A stretch of 64,000 nt of DNA, taken from NCBI GenBank assembly GCA_017428945.1, contig JAFRPW010000026.1, positions 1-64,000 of the forward strand. Reading direction: 5' to 3'. A program made the translations under genes and the position numbers. The number at the start of each line of letters is the position of its first letter. Position 1 is the first letter of the stretch. The notes under the pieces were generated by a model. The model saw only the letters and a list, made by a program, of their open reading frames with translations, searched no databases and was not told the origin of the DNA. This document shows, piece after piece, positions 55,859 through 64,000 of this stretch. The stretch comes from Bacteroidales bacterium (lineage in GTDB: Bacteria; Bacteroidota; Bacteroidia; Bacteroidales; UBA932).

Positions 55859-56707
55859 CTAAAAATCTCCTAAGGGTGTTGTACCAAGCTGATTGAGTGC
55901 ATCTTCAAGCTGCTCCGGCTTGGGCACAGAGCCGTGCCATTTGTGGGTGCCGGCCATGAAGTCTACGCCGTGGCCCATGTCGCTCTTAAAGAGGATCATG
56001 GTGGGCTGACCGCTGCCAAGGCCTGCCTTTGCAAGGTTGAAGGCCTGGTCTATGGACTCGAAGTCGTGACCATCGGCCACAATTACTCTCCAGCCCCAGG
56101 CTTCCCATTTTGCGGCGAGGTCTCCCTCTCCGGCAACGGACGCTACGGGACCGTCTATCTGCTGGCCGTTCCAGTCCGTAAAGGCAATGAGGTTGTCCAG
56201 CTTGTGGTGTACGGCGAACATGCCGGCTTCCCAAATCTGACCTTCCTCGCTTTCACCGTCTCCGCAGAGGCAGAAGACGAAGTTGTTTTCCTTGTCCAGC
56301 TTCTTGCCCAGGGCTATGCCTGCGGCGGCGGAGAGGCCCTGGCCCAGGGAACCTGATGCCTGGAACACGCCGGGAAGCTGTTTGCGCACTGAAGGGTGGC
56401 CCTGAAGGCGGGTGCCCATCTGACGGAAGGTTGCGAGCTCGCTCACCGGGAAGTATCCGGCGCGGGCAAGGGTGGAGTAATAGACGGGGGTGAGGTGACC
56501 GGCGGAAAGGATGAATGCGTCCTGTCCTTTGGCGTCACGCCTCCAGGTGGCGGGGCTCTGGTTCATGTGATTGAAGTACAGGGAAACCAGGATGTCCGTA
56601 GAGGACATGGAGCCGCCCGGATGGCCGGATTTTGCCATGCACACCATGCGCAGGATATCCCTGCGAACCTGGGTGGAAATGGCCTTGAGTTGATCTTTTG
56701 TTTGCAT
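55859..56707 (-). CDS. Transketolase, N-terminal subunit
   Basis: A 282-residue protein with the diphosphate-binding domain of transketolase. The thiamine diphosphate/metal motif is GDGESEEGQIWEAGMFAVHHKLDNLIAFTDWN (from about 152), together with GHPGGSMSSTD, SAGHLTPVYYSTLARAGYF and GSLGQGLSAAAGIALG. It forms the active site together with the C-terminal subunit. A full consensus promoter lies 27 bases upstream. Confidence 0.94.
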   Translation of the reverse strand: MQTKDQLKAISTQVRRDILRMVCMAKSGHPGGSMSSTDILVSLYFNHMNQSPATWRRDAKGQDAFILSAGHLTPVYYSTLARAGYFPVSELATFRQMGTRLQGHPSVRKQLPGVFQASGSLGQGLSAAAGIALGKKLDKENNFVFCLCGDGESEEGQIWEAGMFAVHHKLDNLIAFTDWNGQQIDGPVASVAGEGDLAAKWEAWGWRVIVADGHDFESIDQAFNLAKAGLGSGQPTMILFKSDMGHGVDFMAGTHKWHGSVPKPEQLEDALNQLGTTPLGDF

Positions 56708-56734
56708 ATGAAGATATGTGATTGTTCGTATTCA

Positions 56735-56766
56735 CAAATGTAGTCATTATTTGGCTATAATCCAAA
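56735..56766 (-). promoter_or_regulatory. Consensus promoter of the transketolase genes
   Basis: The minus strand has TTTG (56763-56766), a 20-base spacer, and TACATTTG (56735-56742). Confidence 0.75.
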
Positions 56767-56844
56767 CCTGCGTTTTTTATTGGTAATGCTTGGATTTTCA
56801 GGATATTATGTCTATCTTATGCCCAAATAACCAATCGAAACGCA

Positions 56845-59394
56845 ATGAAAAAAGTATTTCTGACCATCCTTAGCGTTGCAGCGGCCCTTCTTTGTGCCGT
56901 CTCCTGCGACGACATTATGGAAATGGTGGGGGACCTGGGAGGTGAAAACGGTGGCACTGAGATCACCAGTTTCTCCGTCACTCCTGCCAAGCTGACCATC
57001 AAAGCCGAAGGCGGGGAAGCAACCATCGCTTTCACCGCACCCGATGTCTGGAGCGCTTCCTGCTCTCAGGACTGGATTACTATCAACCCCTCTGCCGGCA
57101 AGAGCGGAGAGACTATAGTCACCATTGCCGCAGCTGCTAACGAGACGGACAAGGAACGTTCAGCTGACGTTGTGGTAGAGTCCGCAAAGTTCCGCGCAAG
57201 CGTACAGGTTACCCAGGCTGCGGGCGAAGGCAACGGCCCTGTTGTTCCTCCTACAGACTCAACGGATACCAATGTCAAATGGTATGTCTGCGGCAACTTT
57301 GTTGAATGGCAGGCAGACAAAGCCATGGAGATGCACCCTGAAGGTAACGGAATCTTCACTCTGGGTATAGATGTTCCTACCTACGCAGAGTTCAAGTTCA
57401 TTCAGGACAAGAACTGGGAAGTCAACCTTGGTGCAACCACAAAGGGCGATGTAGGTGACAACAATTCTCCCGCCATAAAGGCAGAAGAGGTGGTGAACCT
57501 GATTGAAGGCGGTTACAACCTCTACTTTGAGAACGGCGGTACCATTAGCATCATCCTGGATGTGAATGCCAAGACCGCTGTTATCAAGGGCGGCAACACT
57601 AATCCTCCGGAACCCCCTCAGGAAGATGTCTGGAGCCTCATCGGTACAATTAACGGCACCAACTGGGACACCGACTTTGACATGGATAACGGCGGAGACT
57701 TCTACCACGCTCGCTTGTATTATGAAGACGGTCAGGAGTTTAAGATTCGCGCCAACCATAGCTGGGACGGCCTTGAATACGGTTACGGTCCCATCATTTT
57801 CCCTGAACCTAACGTACTCACTGCCGTGGCCAAGGGTCCCAACATCACCCTTCCATGGACCGGTTACTGGGATATTTATCTTACACCGGACAAGGGAGAA
57901 CTGCAGTTCTATCCTGCAGAGGACCTGAACTGGCAGTACTTCCTGAACCCGGACGGCTCCGTATCGGAAGTGACGTTCAACTCCACCCAGTTTGAGACCA
58001 GCGTCACAGGAAAGATCAAGTACTATGAAGTAAACGGAGTCAGGACATGTAAGACTGAAACCAATGGCGCCGGCGTCCTTGGCGGCAACAACAACCGTGA
58101 ATGGTACTTCGTATGGTACACGGACAGCAATCTCATTAAACTCCCCATCCAGCCCAGTGGCTTTGTGGATTCGCAATATGGAGAGGCCACGGTCCTTTCA
58201 CCTTACTATTACTATGGAGTATTAGCCGCAGCCAGCAATCCCGATCTTGGCACTTACTTCGACTTCGTAAACAATTATCCTTCATATCCCGAAGGGTACT
58301 ACGACGGCAATGGAGGTTTCTACTTCGGAGTTGAGTGGTATCTGTTTGTGGAGGCGGGCCTTGGATTCAAGATAAGCTCACATGATGTTATTGCCGAAGG
58401 TAACGGTTACGAGCGCCATGACTACAGCGGCAGCGTTTCCGTAGGTCCGGCAATCCAGGGAAACAGGGACGTAACGTTCAATGTGGGCAAGGACATTGCC
58501 TCTGTCCGCTACGTCTTTGTAGATGAGCAGATTGATGAAGATGGAAAGGCTCTTGACATTGCCCAGAAGCTTGTAGAAGGCAGCATCGACTACAATTACA
58601 TAGACCAGTTCGCTACCGATGACGGCAGGAGTTTCTATGCCACTGTAACCTATACCGCTCAGGTGCCCGGCTACCATACAGTAGTTGCCGTTGGCCTTGA
58701 TGCTGCCGGCCAGTGGTATTTCTGGTACTACTACTGGTTCTACCTTGAACCTTATTCAGATCCGTCAAACTACACCTGGACATCCCTTGGCACCGGCCTG
58801 TATACCGATGACTTTGTCACCACCATCTTCAAGGTGGAGAATCTGACCTGGGAAGTGGAAGTCCAGCAGTGCGACCAGGATCCCACCCGCATCCGCATGG
58901 TTTATCCTTACGACGGAAAGTACGGCTATAACGAAGAAGGAGCCTGGGATGTCCAGAAGTCGTACGACATAGAGATTGTGATCCCCGATGCAAACCACGT
59001 CTACATCCGTCCCCAGAAGATAGGTATAGACTGGGGATACGGAATGTTCGGCATAGCTTCCATGGCAGGATACAGGATTGAAAACGGAACCGGTATCGAC
59101 AGCATCGGCGCTGAAGATTTCGGTGTCCTCGAAAACGGTGAAATAAGCTTCGGAGCACAGAAACTCCTGACCTCCATGGCCAATTATGACGGCGGCGCAT
59201 GGTACTATGCCAACAACAACAGTGCATTCAAGCTTGTGCTTCCCGATGCAGTGCCCACAAGTGCCCCTGCAGTAAAGAAAGCTGCCGCACCTTCAAGGAA
59301 AGCCGTCAGGAATACAGGCAAGCCTGTCAATGAAAAGGCAACCGGCAATGGCGGCAGGCATATCGTCAAGGCTCAGCTCTCCCGCGCCGACTAA
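56845..59394 (+). CDS. BACON and SusF-like surface lipoprotein
   Basis: An 849-residue lipoprotein with lipobox CAVSC (Cys21) followed by two Asp. A BACON domain at about 40-125 (DVWSASCSQDWITINPSAGKSG) is followed by SusE/F-like modules at about 145-255 (WYVCGNFVEWQADKAMEMHPEGNGIFTLG) and about 265-350 (WSLIGTINGTNWDTDFDM), a long beta-rich middle, and the WTSLGTGLYTDDF module (about 645-660) near the end. The C terminus is basic (KKAAAPSRKAVRN). It combines modules found separately in the four-gene operon on the other side of transketolase, so the two loci are related. A weak -7-like TATCTTAT lies at 56813-56820. Ligand unknown. Confidence 0.83.
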   Translation: MKKVFLTILSVAAALLCAVSCDDIMEMVGDLGGENGGTEITSFSVTPAKLTIKAEGGEATIAFTAPDVWSASCSQDWITINPSAGKSGETIVTIAAAANETDKERSADVVVESAKFRASVQVTQAAGEGNGPVVPPTDSTDTNVKWYVCGNFVEWQADKAMEMHPEGNGIFTLGIDVPTYAEFKFIQDKNWEVNLGATTKGDVGDNNSPAIKAEEVVNLIEGGYNLYFENGGTISIILDVNAKTAVIKGGNTNPPEPPQEDVWSLIGTINGTNWDTDFDMDNGGDFYHARLYYEDGQEFKIRANHSWDGLEYGYGPIIFPEPNVLTAVAKGPNITLPWTGYWDIYLTPDKGELQFYPAEDLNWQYFLNPDGSVSEVTFNSTQFETSVTGKIKYYEVNGVRTCKTETNGAGVLGGNNNREWYFVWYTDSNLIKLPIQPSGFVDSQYGEATVLSPYYYYGVLAAASNPDLGTYFDFVNNYPSYPEGYYDGNGGFYFGVEWYLFVEAGLGFKISSHDVIAEGNGYERHDYSGSVSVGPAIQGNRDVTFNVGKDIASVRYVFVDEQIDEDGKALDIAQKLVEGSIDYNYIDQFATDDGRSFYATVTYTAQVPGYHTVVAVGLDAAGQWYFWYYYWFYLEPYSDPSNYTWTSLGTGLYTDDFVTTIFKVENLTWEVEVQQCDQDPTRIRMVYPYDGKYGYNEEGAWDVQKSYDIEIVIPDANHVYIRPQKIGIDWGYGMFGIASMAGYRIENGTGIDSIGAEDFGVLENGEISFGAQKLLTSMANYDGGAWYYANNNSAFKLVLPDAVPTSAPAVKKAAAPSRKAVRNTGKPVNEKATGNGGRHIVKAQLSRAD

Positions 59395-59409
59395 GCTTTA
59401 AGCGGCGTG

Positions 59410-59439
59410 GCACGGGTTATGCAGAAAAGGCTCCCGTGC
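59410..59439 (+). promoter_or_regulatory. Hairpin that includes the sigma factor start codon
   Basis: GCACGGG (59410-59416) and CCCGTGC (59433-59439) form a perfect seven-pair stem with a 16-base loop. The GTG start codon (59436-59438) lies in the right arm, so folding would hide it from the ribosome. Confidence 0.4.
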
Positions 59440-59957
59440 AAACCAAGGAGGAAATATTCAACAGCATCGTCAGGGAAAACAGTGAAAAGCTGTACTGGCA
59501 CGTGCGCCGCATGGTGAATTCCCATGAGGATGCCGACGACCTCCTTCAGGATATATTCTTAAAGGTATGGACTGCGCTTCCCTCTTACAGGGGGGAGGCG
59601 CAGTTTGGTACCTGGGTATGGCGCATCGCCACCAACGAGACCCTCAACTTCCTCCGTCGTGAAAAGGTGCGCGCTGCCATCCGGCTATCGTCCATAGACG
59701 CGGAGATGGAAAGAAGAATCATGGCCGATCCCTTCTTTGACGGCACCGCCGCGGAGAGGGAGTTCGCCAAGGCCGTGGCCCGCCTTCCGGAAAAGCAGCG
59801 CCAGGTTTTCATCATGCGCTGGTGGGACGAACTTCCATACGAGGAGATATCGGCCATAACCGGGACTACGGTGGGGGCGCTGAAGGCATCGTACCACCTT
59901 GCAAGGGAAAAAGTGGAGGCCGCATTAAACCTTAAGGCCGGAGAATTGTCAAAATAA
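59436..59957 (+). CDS. ECF-type RNA polymerase sigma factor
   Basis: A 173-residue group 4 sigma factor. Region 2 has HEDADDLLQDIFLKVWTALPSYRGEAQFGTWVWRIATNETLNF (about 31-75), for core binding and -10 recognition; region 4 has ARLPEKQRQVFIMRWWDELPYEEISAITGTTVGALKASYHLA (about 113-155), for -35 recognition. It starts with GTG; no in-frame ATG lies upstream. It is followed after six bases by a small membrane protein, which is probably its regulator, and then by a periplasmic protein. The preceding large lipoprotein ends 41 bases upstream, so it may be in the same transcript. Confidence 0.93.
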   Translation: MQTKEEIFNSIVRENSEKLYWHVRRMVNSHEDADDLLQDIFLKVWTALPSYRGEAQFGTWVWRIATNETLNFLRREKVRAAIRLSSIDAEMERRIMADPFFDGTAAEREFAKAVARLPEKQRQVFIMRWWDELPYEEISAITGTTVGALKASYHLAREKVEAALNLKAGELSK

Positions 59958-59963
59958 GCAGTT

Positions 59964-60269
59964 ATGACCAAGCACACAGACATAAAGGTCCCGGACGGGT
60001 ACTTCGCCAGTTTGCAGGAAAGGCTGCTCTCCATCCCGGAGAAGCAGAGCCCCCGCAGAGTGCACCTGGCTCCGTATTTCGCATACGCCGCCTCTCTGGT
60101 GGTCCTTGCCCTTGCCGGCACCTTCATCCTCCGCAGGACTGCAGTGACGGAGGAATCGTCCGAGGAATGGTCATATGTGTCGTATCTGGCCCAGTCTCTG
60201 GATCCGGACCTCACCACATACGACGGTCTCACTTTAGAAGAATTGGTTAATTATGAAGAAGATTATTAG
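59964..60269 (+). CDS. Small single-span membrane protein, possible anti-sigma factor
   Basis: A 101-residue protein with a charged N-terminal part (VPDGYFASLQERLLSIPEKQ), one membrane segment (about 36-58; APYFAYAASLVVLALAGTFIL) and an acidic outer tail (VTEESSEEWSYVSYLAQSLD). It follows the sigma factor and its end overlaps the next gene by 17 bases. The VPDGYF...L segment is common in Bacteroidota proteins encoded after ECF sigma factors. No zinc-binding anti-sigma motif (HxxxCxxC) is present. The anti-sigma role is inferred from context. Confidence 0.7.
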   Translation: MTKHTDIKVPDGYFASLQERLLSIPEKQSPRRVHLAPYFAYAASLVVLALAGTFILRRTAVTEESSEEWSYVSYLAQSLDPDLTTYDGLTLEELVNYEEDY

Positions 60270-60708
60270 CGTTTTAGCACTCGCGGTGCTGGTTTGCACC
60301 GCCGCCTTTGCACAGAAGGAAAAAGGCAACAAGGAACAGTGGCGTGAAAAGGTCCGCGCCGAGCAGACCGCTTACATCAAGGCGGAACTCAAGCTTTCCG
60401 ACGAGGAAGCCCAGAAATTCTGGCCGGTATATGAAGACATCCAGGCCAAGCGCCGCGAAGCCTTCAAGGAGTCTTTTGATGCCATGAAGGCCCTCAAGGA
60501 AGACCTTGACAAAGGTGGAGATTCCGGAAAGTCGCTGGATAAGTATCTTAGCGCCAAAAAGAAGATCCAGGACCTTGATAACGATGCCGTTAAGAAGTAC
60601 TCAAAGGTACTTCCCAAGGAAAAGGTGGCAAGACTGGTCCTTTCCGAGGAACGCTTCCGCCACAACCAGATTGGCAAGTTTGGCCATGGTGGCCAGCACC
60701 AGCAGTAA
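60253..60708 (+). CDS. Periplasmic helical protein (Spy/CpxP-like in pattern)
   Basis: A 151-residue secreted protein with a signal peptide ending in FAQ (about residue 20) and then charged helices (AYIKAELKLSDEEAQKFWPVYEDIQAKRREAFKE, YLSAKKKIQDLDNDAVKKYSKVLP). The LTDEEAxxFWPVY-type segment is typical of small periplasmic proteins encoded with ECF sigma factors in Bacteroidota, and recalls the LTxxQ motif of Spy/CpxP chaperones. The C terminus is His/Gln/Gly-rich (GHGGQHQQ). Its start lies within the preceding gene, so translation is probably coupled. A role in envelope stress is inferred from context. Confidence 0.75.
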   Translation: MKKIISVLALAVLVCTAAFAQKEKGNKEQWREKVRAEQTAYIKAELKLSDEEAQKFWPVYEDIQAKRREAFKESFDAMKALKEDLDKGGDSGKSLDKYLSAKKKIQDLDNDAVKKYSKVLPKEKVARLVLSEERFRHNQIGKFGHGGQHQQ

Positions 60709-60710
60709 GA

Positions 60711-61784
60711 TTACTTCACACTGAAAGCGTACACGCAGTGGCTGCGGTAGGTTTCTCCGGGACGGAGAACTGCTGACGGCCACTGTTTTTTATTTGGTGA
60801 GTCCGGATAGTGCTGGGTCTCAAGGCATATGGCGGCACGACGGTTATACGCTACGCCGCCCTTTCCCGTGACGGAACCGTCCAGGAAGTTGCCGGTATAG
60901 ACCTGGATGCCGGGCTCGTCCGTGTAGACCTTGAGGCATATTCCGGTTAAGGGGCACCAGAGCTCGCTGGCAAGCTTCGTGATATCTCCGGCGGTGTCCA
61001 GAACCCAGTTGTGGTCGTAGCCGTGGCCGTTACGGATGGCCTCACAGTCCGCATCGATGTCCTGGCCGATGGGCTTTGGAGAAGTGAAATCCAGGGGCGT
61101 ACCTGCAACGGGAACAATCTCGCCGGTTGTCATCAAAGTACTGTCCGCAGGAGTGTAGTTTGATGCATTGACGTAAAGGATGTCTTCAAGGACGGTGCGG
61201 GAGGGGTCTCCGGAGAGGTTGAAGTAGGAGTGGTTGGTCATGTTTATGACCGTAGGGGCATCCGTAGTGGCCTCATAGTCAATGTCGATGGCATTGTCTT
61301 CAGTAAGGGTGTATGTTACATACGCCTTTACGTTGCCGGGAAAGCCGTTGTCTCCGTCCGGGGATTCGAGGAGGAGGCGGACATGGGAGGCATCGGCCTC
61401 AACTGCCTTATATATCTGGTACTGCCAGCCGGTGGGGCCGCCGTGGAGGCAGTGGGCGCCGTTGTTCTGCGGAAGCCGGTACTCTTTTCCGTCGATAGAG
61501 AATCGGCCCTGGGCAATCCGGTTTGCGTACCTGCCGATGGCTGCGCCGAAGTCTGTCTGGTGGTTTTCCGGGAAGTAGTCTTCCACCTTGTCAAAGCCAA
61601 GCACCACGTCCTGGAGCTTGCCGTCACGGTCCGGGACAAGGACGGAGGTTATGCGCCCGCCGAAGTTGGTTACCGTAACCTCCATGCCGTTTGCGTTGGA
61701 GAGTTTATAAATGCCGGTTTCAGGCTTCTTTGAACAACTCGCAGCAAGAACCACTGCAGCAGCGATAAGGGTAAACTTATTCAT
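60711..61784 (-). CDS. galM: Aldose 1-epimerase, lipoprotein form
   Basis: A 357-residue mutarotase with lipobox LAASC (Cys17), so it is probably bound to a membrane on the outer side. It interconverts alpha and beta anomers of sugars such as galactose. Motifs: NGMEVTVTNFGGRITSVLVPDRDG, IGRYANRIAQGRF with the NRI core, NNGAHCLHGGPTGW with the catalytic-site His, VINMTNHSYFNLSG with the second His, and a C-terminal GVAYNRRAAICLETQHYPDSPN with the catalytic Glu. It follows menA by six bases in the same direction and converges with the preceding periplasmic gene with a two-base gap. Confidence 0.95.
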   Translation of the reverse strand: MNKFTLIAAAVVLAASCSKKPETGIYKLSNANGMEVTVTNFGGRITSVLVPDRDGKLQDVVLGFDKVEDYFPENHQTDFGAAIGRYANRIAQGRFSIDGKEYRLPQNNGAHCLHGGPTGWQYQIYKAVEADASHVRLLLESPDGDNGFPGNVKAYVTYTLTEDNAIDIDYEATTDAPTVINMTNHSYFNLSGDPSRTVLEDILYVNASNYTPADSTLMTTGEIVPVAGTPLDFTSPKPIGQDIDADCEAIRNGHGYDHNWVLDTAGDITKLASELWCPLTGICLKVYTDEPGIQVYTGNFLDGSVTGKGGVAYNRRAAICLETQHYPDSPNKKQWPSAVLRPGETYRSHCVYAFSVK

Positions 61785-61790
61785 GGTATC

Positions 61791-62696
61791 TTATAATAGG
61801 AACATGCAGAAGCCTAGTCCCATGAGGAGGGAGAGGGCGAAGGTGCTCATGACAAGGAGAGGGAGCATGGGGTCAAGGGCACGGCCGGTGCGGGTCCAGA
61901 CGCCGCGAAGGTGGACGATGTAAAGCGGCAGGGTTGCCACCCACAGCCAGTGACGCCAGTCTGGCCAGTTCAGAAGGGTGAAGGCAATCATGCAGCACCA
62001 GCCAAGGCAGATAAGCACGGTCTGGTATATCTTTGCACGATGTTCGCCAAGCTTTATGGCAACGGTGACGCGGTTGGCGGCATCGGTCTTCATGTCACGG
62101 ATGTTGTTTACGTTGAGGACTCCCACGCTGAAGCATCCTATACCGGTGGCCGGAAGCAGAAGCTTCCAGGTGAGCCCTATACCCTGAGTGCACACAAAAT
62201 ATGCTCCAAGCACTGCCACAAGCCCGAAGAACAGGAATACATAGATGTCTCCCTTAGCCCTGTAGCCGTAAGGGTTGCGGCCAAGCGTGTACTTCATTGC
62301 ACCTGCAATGGCGGCGGCACCCAACATGAGCACCAGGATGGGTGTAAGGCCCCAGAGGGTGCCGAAGGCGCGCCACGTCATGAGTGCGCCAAATACCATG
62401 CAAAGCCCCACAAACACGCCGATGAGCACCTTCATCTGCCCCACGGTCATCTCTCCGGTGTTAAGGCCATAGCCTGGGCCCTCACGCTCCGCGGTGTCTG
62501 TGCCGCGAAGGACGTCGCCAAGCTCGTTGGAGAGGTTGGAGAGAATCTGTAAACAAATGGTAGTAAGGACAATAAGCACTGCCGCCCAGAAGTCTACCTT
62601 GTAGTCTGCCACGGCAAGCAGAATGCCCAGCAGCACTCCCGCCATGGAAAGAGGCAGGGTGCGGAGGCGCATGGATTTTATAGCTGCTTTCATCAA
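61791..62696 (-). CDS. menA: 1,4-dihydroxy-2-naphthoate polyprenyltransferase
   Basis: A 301-residue membrane enzyme of menaquinone synthesis; it joins a polyprenyl chain to dihydroxynaphthoate. The UbiA-type prenyl diphosphate-binding motifs are [14 protein letters not shown] (about 55-68) and [15 protein letters not shown] (about 196-210). About eight hydrophobic segments fit the family. Its start overlaps the lepA stop by four bases (ATGA), so the order lepA-menA-galM is one transcription unit by spacing. Confidence 0.94.
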   Translation of the reverse strand: MMKAAIKSMRLRTLPLSMAGVLLGILLAVADYKVDFWAAVLIVLTTICLQILSNLSNELGDVLRGTDTAEREGPGYGLNTGEMTVGQMKVLIGVFVGLCMVFGALMTWRAFGTLWGLTPILVLMLGAAAIAGAMKYTLGRNPYGYRAKGDIYVFLFFGLVAVLGAYFVCTQGIGLTWKLLLPATGIGCFSVGVLNVNNIRDMKTDAANRVTVAIKLGEHRAKIYQTVLICLGWCCMIAFTLLNWPDWRHWLWVATLPLYIVHLRGVWTRTGRALDPMLPLLVMSTFALSLLMGLGFCMFLL

Positions 62697-64000
62697 TCCA
62701 GTTTTAGAACTGCCATGAATGCGCTCTGGGGCACCTGGACGGTACCTATCTGGCGCATGCGTTTTTTGCCTTCCTTCTGTTTTTCCAGAAGCTTGCGTTT
62801 ACGGGTGACATCGCCGCCGTAGCACTTGGCGGTAACGTCCTTGCGCACCTGGCGCACGGTTTCGCGTGCTATGATCTTGGCGCCTATGGCCGCCTGCACG
62901 GCAATGTCGAACTGCTGCCTGGGGATGAGCTCCTTGAGCTTGAGGCAGATCTTGCGGCCAAAGTCGTAGGCGTGGTCCTCGTGGATGAGGGTGCTCAGGG
63001 CATCGGCAGGGTCCCCGTTCAGGAGGATGTCCAGCTTTACAAGGCGCGCCGGGCGGAAATCCGTGATGTGGTAATCGAATGAGGCATAGCCCTTTGAGAT
63101 GGATTTCAGCTTGTCGTAGAAGTCGAATACAACCTCTGACAAAGGCAGGTCGTAATTGAGCTCCACGCGGTCAGTGGTTATGTAGTGCTGGCCGATGAGG
63201 GTGCCCCTCTTGTCCATGCAGAGTTTCATGATGGGGCCGTAGAAATCCGCCTTAGTGATTATCTGGGCGCGGATGTACGGCTCCTCAATGTGGTCTATGA
63301 GGGTTGCCGGAGGAAGGCCGGAGGGGTTGTGTACGTCAACCACCTCTCCCTTGGTGGTATATACCTTATAGGATACGTTGGGAACGGTGGTGATTACGTC
63401 CATGTTGAACTCACGGAACAGGCGCTCCTGGACGATCTCCAGGTGCAGGAGGCCAAGGAAGCCGCAGCGGAAACCGAAGCCCAGGGCAAGGGAACTCTCC
63501 GGCTCGTAGGTGAACGATGCGTCGTTGAGCTGGAACTTCTCCAGTGTTGCACGGAGTTCCTCGAACTTGGAGGCGTCCACGGGGTACAGGCCGGCAAAGA
63601 CCATCGGCTTAACCTCTTCGAAGCCGGCGATGGCCTCGCTGCAGGGGTTCTCCACCTGGGTGATGGTGTCTCCCACCTTCACCTCCACGGCCGCCTTGAT
63701 GCCCGTGATAATATAACCCACATCCCCGGCACGTACCTCTCCGGTGGGGTTCAGCTTGAGTTTGAGGTTGCCGATTTCCTCCGCCTCGTACTCGTTCCCG
63801 GTGGCGAAGAACTTCACCTTGTCCCCGGTATGGATGCTTCCGTTCACCACCTTGAAGTACGCGATGATGCCGCGGAACTGGTTGAACACGGAGTCGAAGA
63901 TAAGGGCCTGGAGGGGCTTGGAAGGGTCCCCCTTAGGCGCAGGCACCCGGTCCACAATTGCATCCAGCACCGCCTGCACGCCCTCCCCGGTACGGGCCGA
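62693..64000 (-). CDS. lepA: Elongation factor 4 (LepA), 5' part missing at the window edge
   Basis: The C-terminal 436 residues of a translational GTPase that acts on stalled or mis-positioned ribosomes. The visible part starts in [25 protein letters not shown] (frame open to base 64000, no start codon needed here), so the G domain motifs lie outside the window. Domain II ([29 protein letters not shown]), domain III ([27 protein letters not shown]), and the LepA-specific end ([39 protein letters not shown]) are clear. The end is the signature of the family. Confidence 0.97.
   Translation of the reverse strand, partial: SARTGEGVQAVLDAIVDRVPAPKGDPSKPLQALIFDSVFNQFRGIIAYFKVVNGSIHTGDKVKFFATGNEYEAEEIGNLKLKLNPTGEVRAGDVGYIITGIKAAVEVKVGDTITQVENPCSEAIAGFEEVKPMVFAGLYPVDASKFEELRATLEKFQLNDASFTYEPESSLALGFGFRCGFLGLLHLEIVQERLFREFNMDVITTVPNVSYKVYTTKGEVVDVHNPSGLPPATLIDHIEEPYIRAQIITKADFYGPIMKLCMDKRGTLIGQHYITTDRVELNYDLPLSEVVFDFYDKLKSISKGYASFDYHITDFRPARLVKLDILLNGDPADALSTLIHEDHAYDFGRKICLKLKELIPRQQFDIAVQAAIGAKIIARETVRQVRKDVTAKCYGGDVTRKRKLLEKQKEGKKRMRQIGTVQVPQSAFMAVLKLD

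Noticed and set aside
54904..56707. Frameshifted single transketolase gene
   Set aside because: Both parts have full start and stop codons and break at the usual domain boundary. Two-subunit transketolases are well known, so this is normal.

Overview
This window reads as a Bacteroidales-type (phylum Bacteroidota) chromosome carrying an integrated, apparently temperate tailed phage. The taxonomic evidence is the repeated promoter form TAnnTTTG with TTTG about 19-20 bases upstream, fimbrillin-like, BACON and SusE/F-like surface lipoproteins, a split transketolase, and pyruvate phosphate dikinase. Genus cannot be fixed from the sequence alone. The prophage fills positions 1 to about 39.3 kb and its left end lies outside the window; host sequence runs from about 39.36 kb to the end.

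Prophage, right to left in the main (minus) direction: a tyrosine integrase next to the host ppdK gene; a non-coding stretch of regularly phased boxes, iteron-like repeats and an AT-only tract; a small plus-strand gene; two small putative ejection proteins; a 5,584-residue polyvalent protein (pyrophosphatase-like segment, N6-adenine methylase, Strawberry-notch-type helicase, ADP-ribosyltransferase-like segment, zincin-like motif, LPD38-like tail); the portal; an oppositely oriented terminase pair; scaffold; major capsid protein; two small proteins; and a 2,687-residue tail/receptor-binding protein. The last ends in a diversity-generating retroelement (DGR). The variable repeat (2047-2163) in the tail gene is matched by a template repeat (1781-1897), followed by a DGR-type reverse transcriptase. 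Over 117 aligned bases there are 17 differences, and every one falls on a template adenine. No tape measure, sheath or tube gene is seen, so a short-tailed (podovirus-like) particle is likely but unproven.

Two further phage signals stand out. A reading frame of ordinary protein-like composition (27344-27712) is nested in another frame inside the linker between methylase and helicase of the giant gene, which suggests overprinting. A set of alternating TTGAG/CTCAA and ATGTAAACAT boxes with about 16-base centre spacing lies beside the integrase gene (37479-37578).

Host region: ppdK; a LytTR-family membrane regulator; a tiny transcription unit with an 11-codon leaderless frame and a strong terminator; an uncharacterised protein with an AIR-synthase-like C terminus paired with a PIN-PhoH ATPase; a four-gene operon of surface lipoproteins (one BACON, three fimbrillin-like); the two halves of transketolase; a large BACON/SusF-like lipoprotein; an ECF sigma factor with a small membrane protein and a periplasmic protein; and lepA-menA-galM, with lepA cut by the window end.
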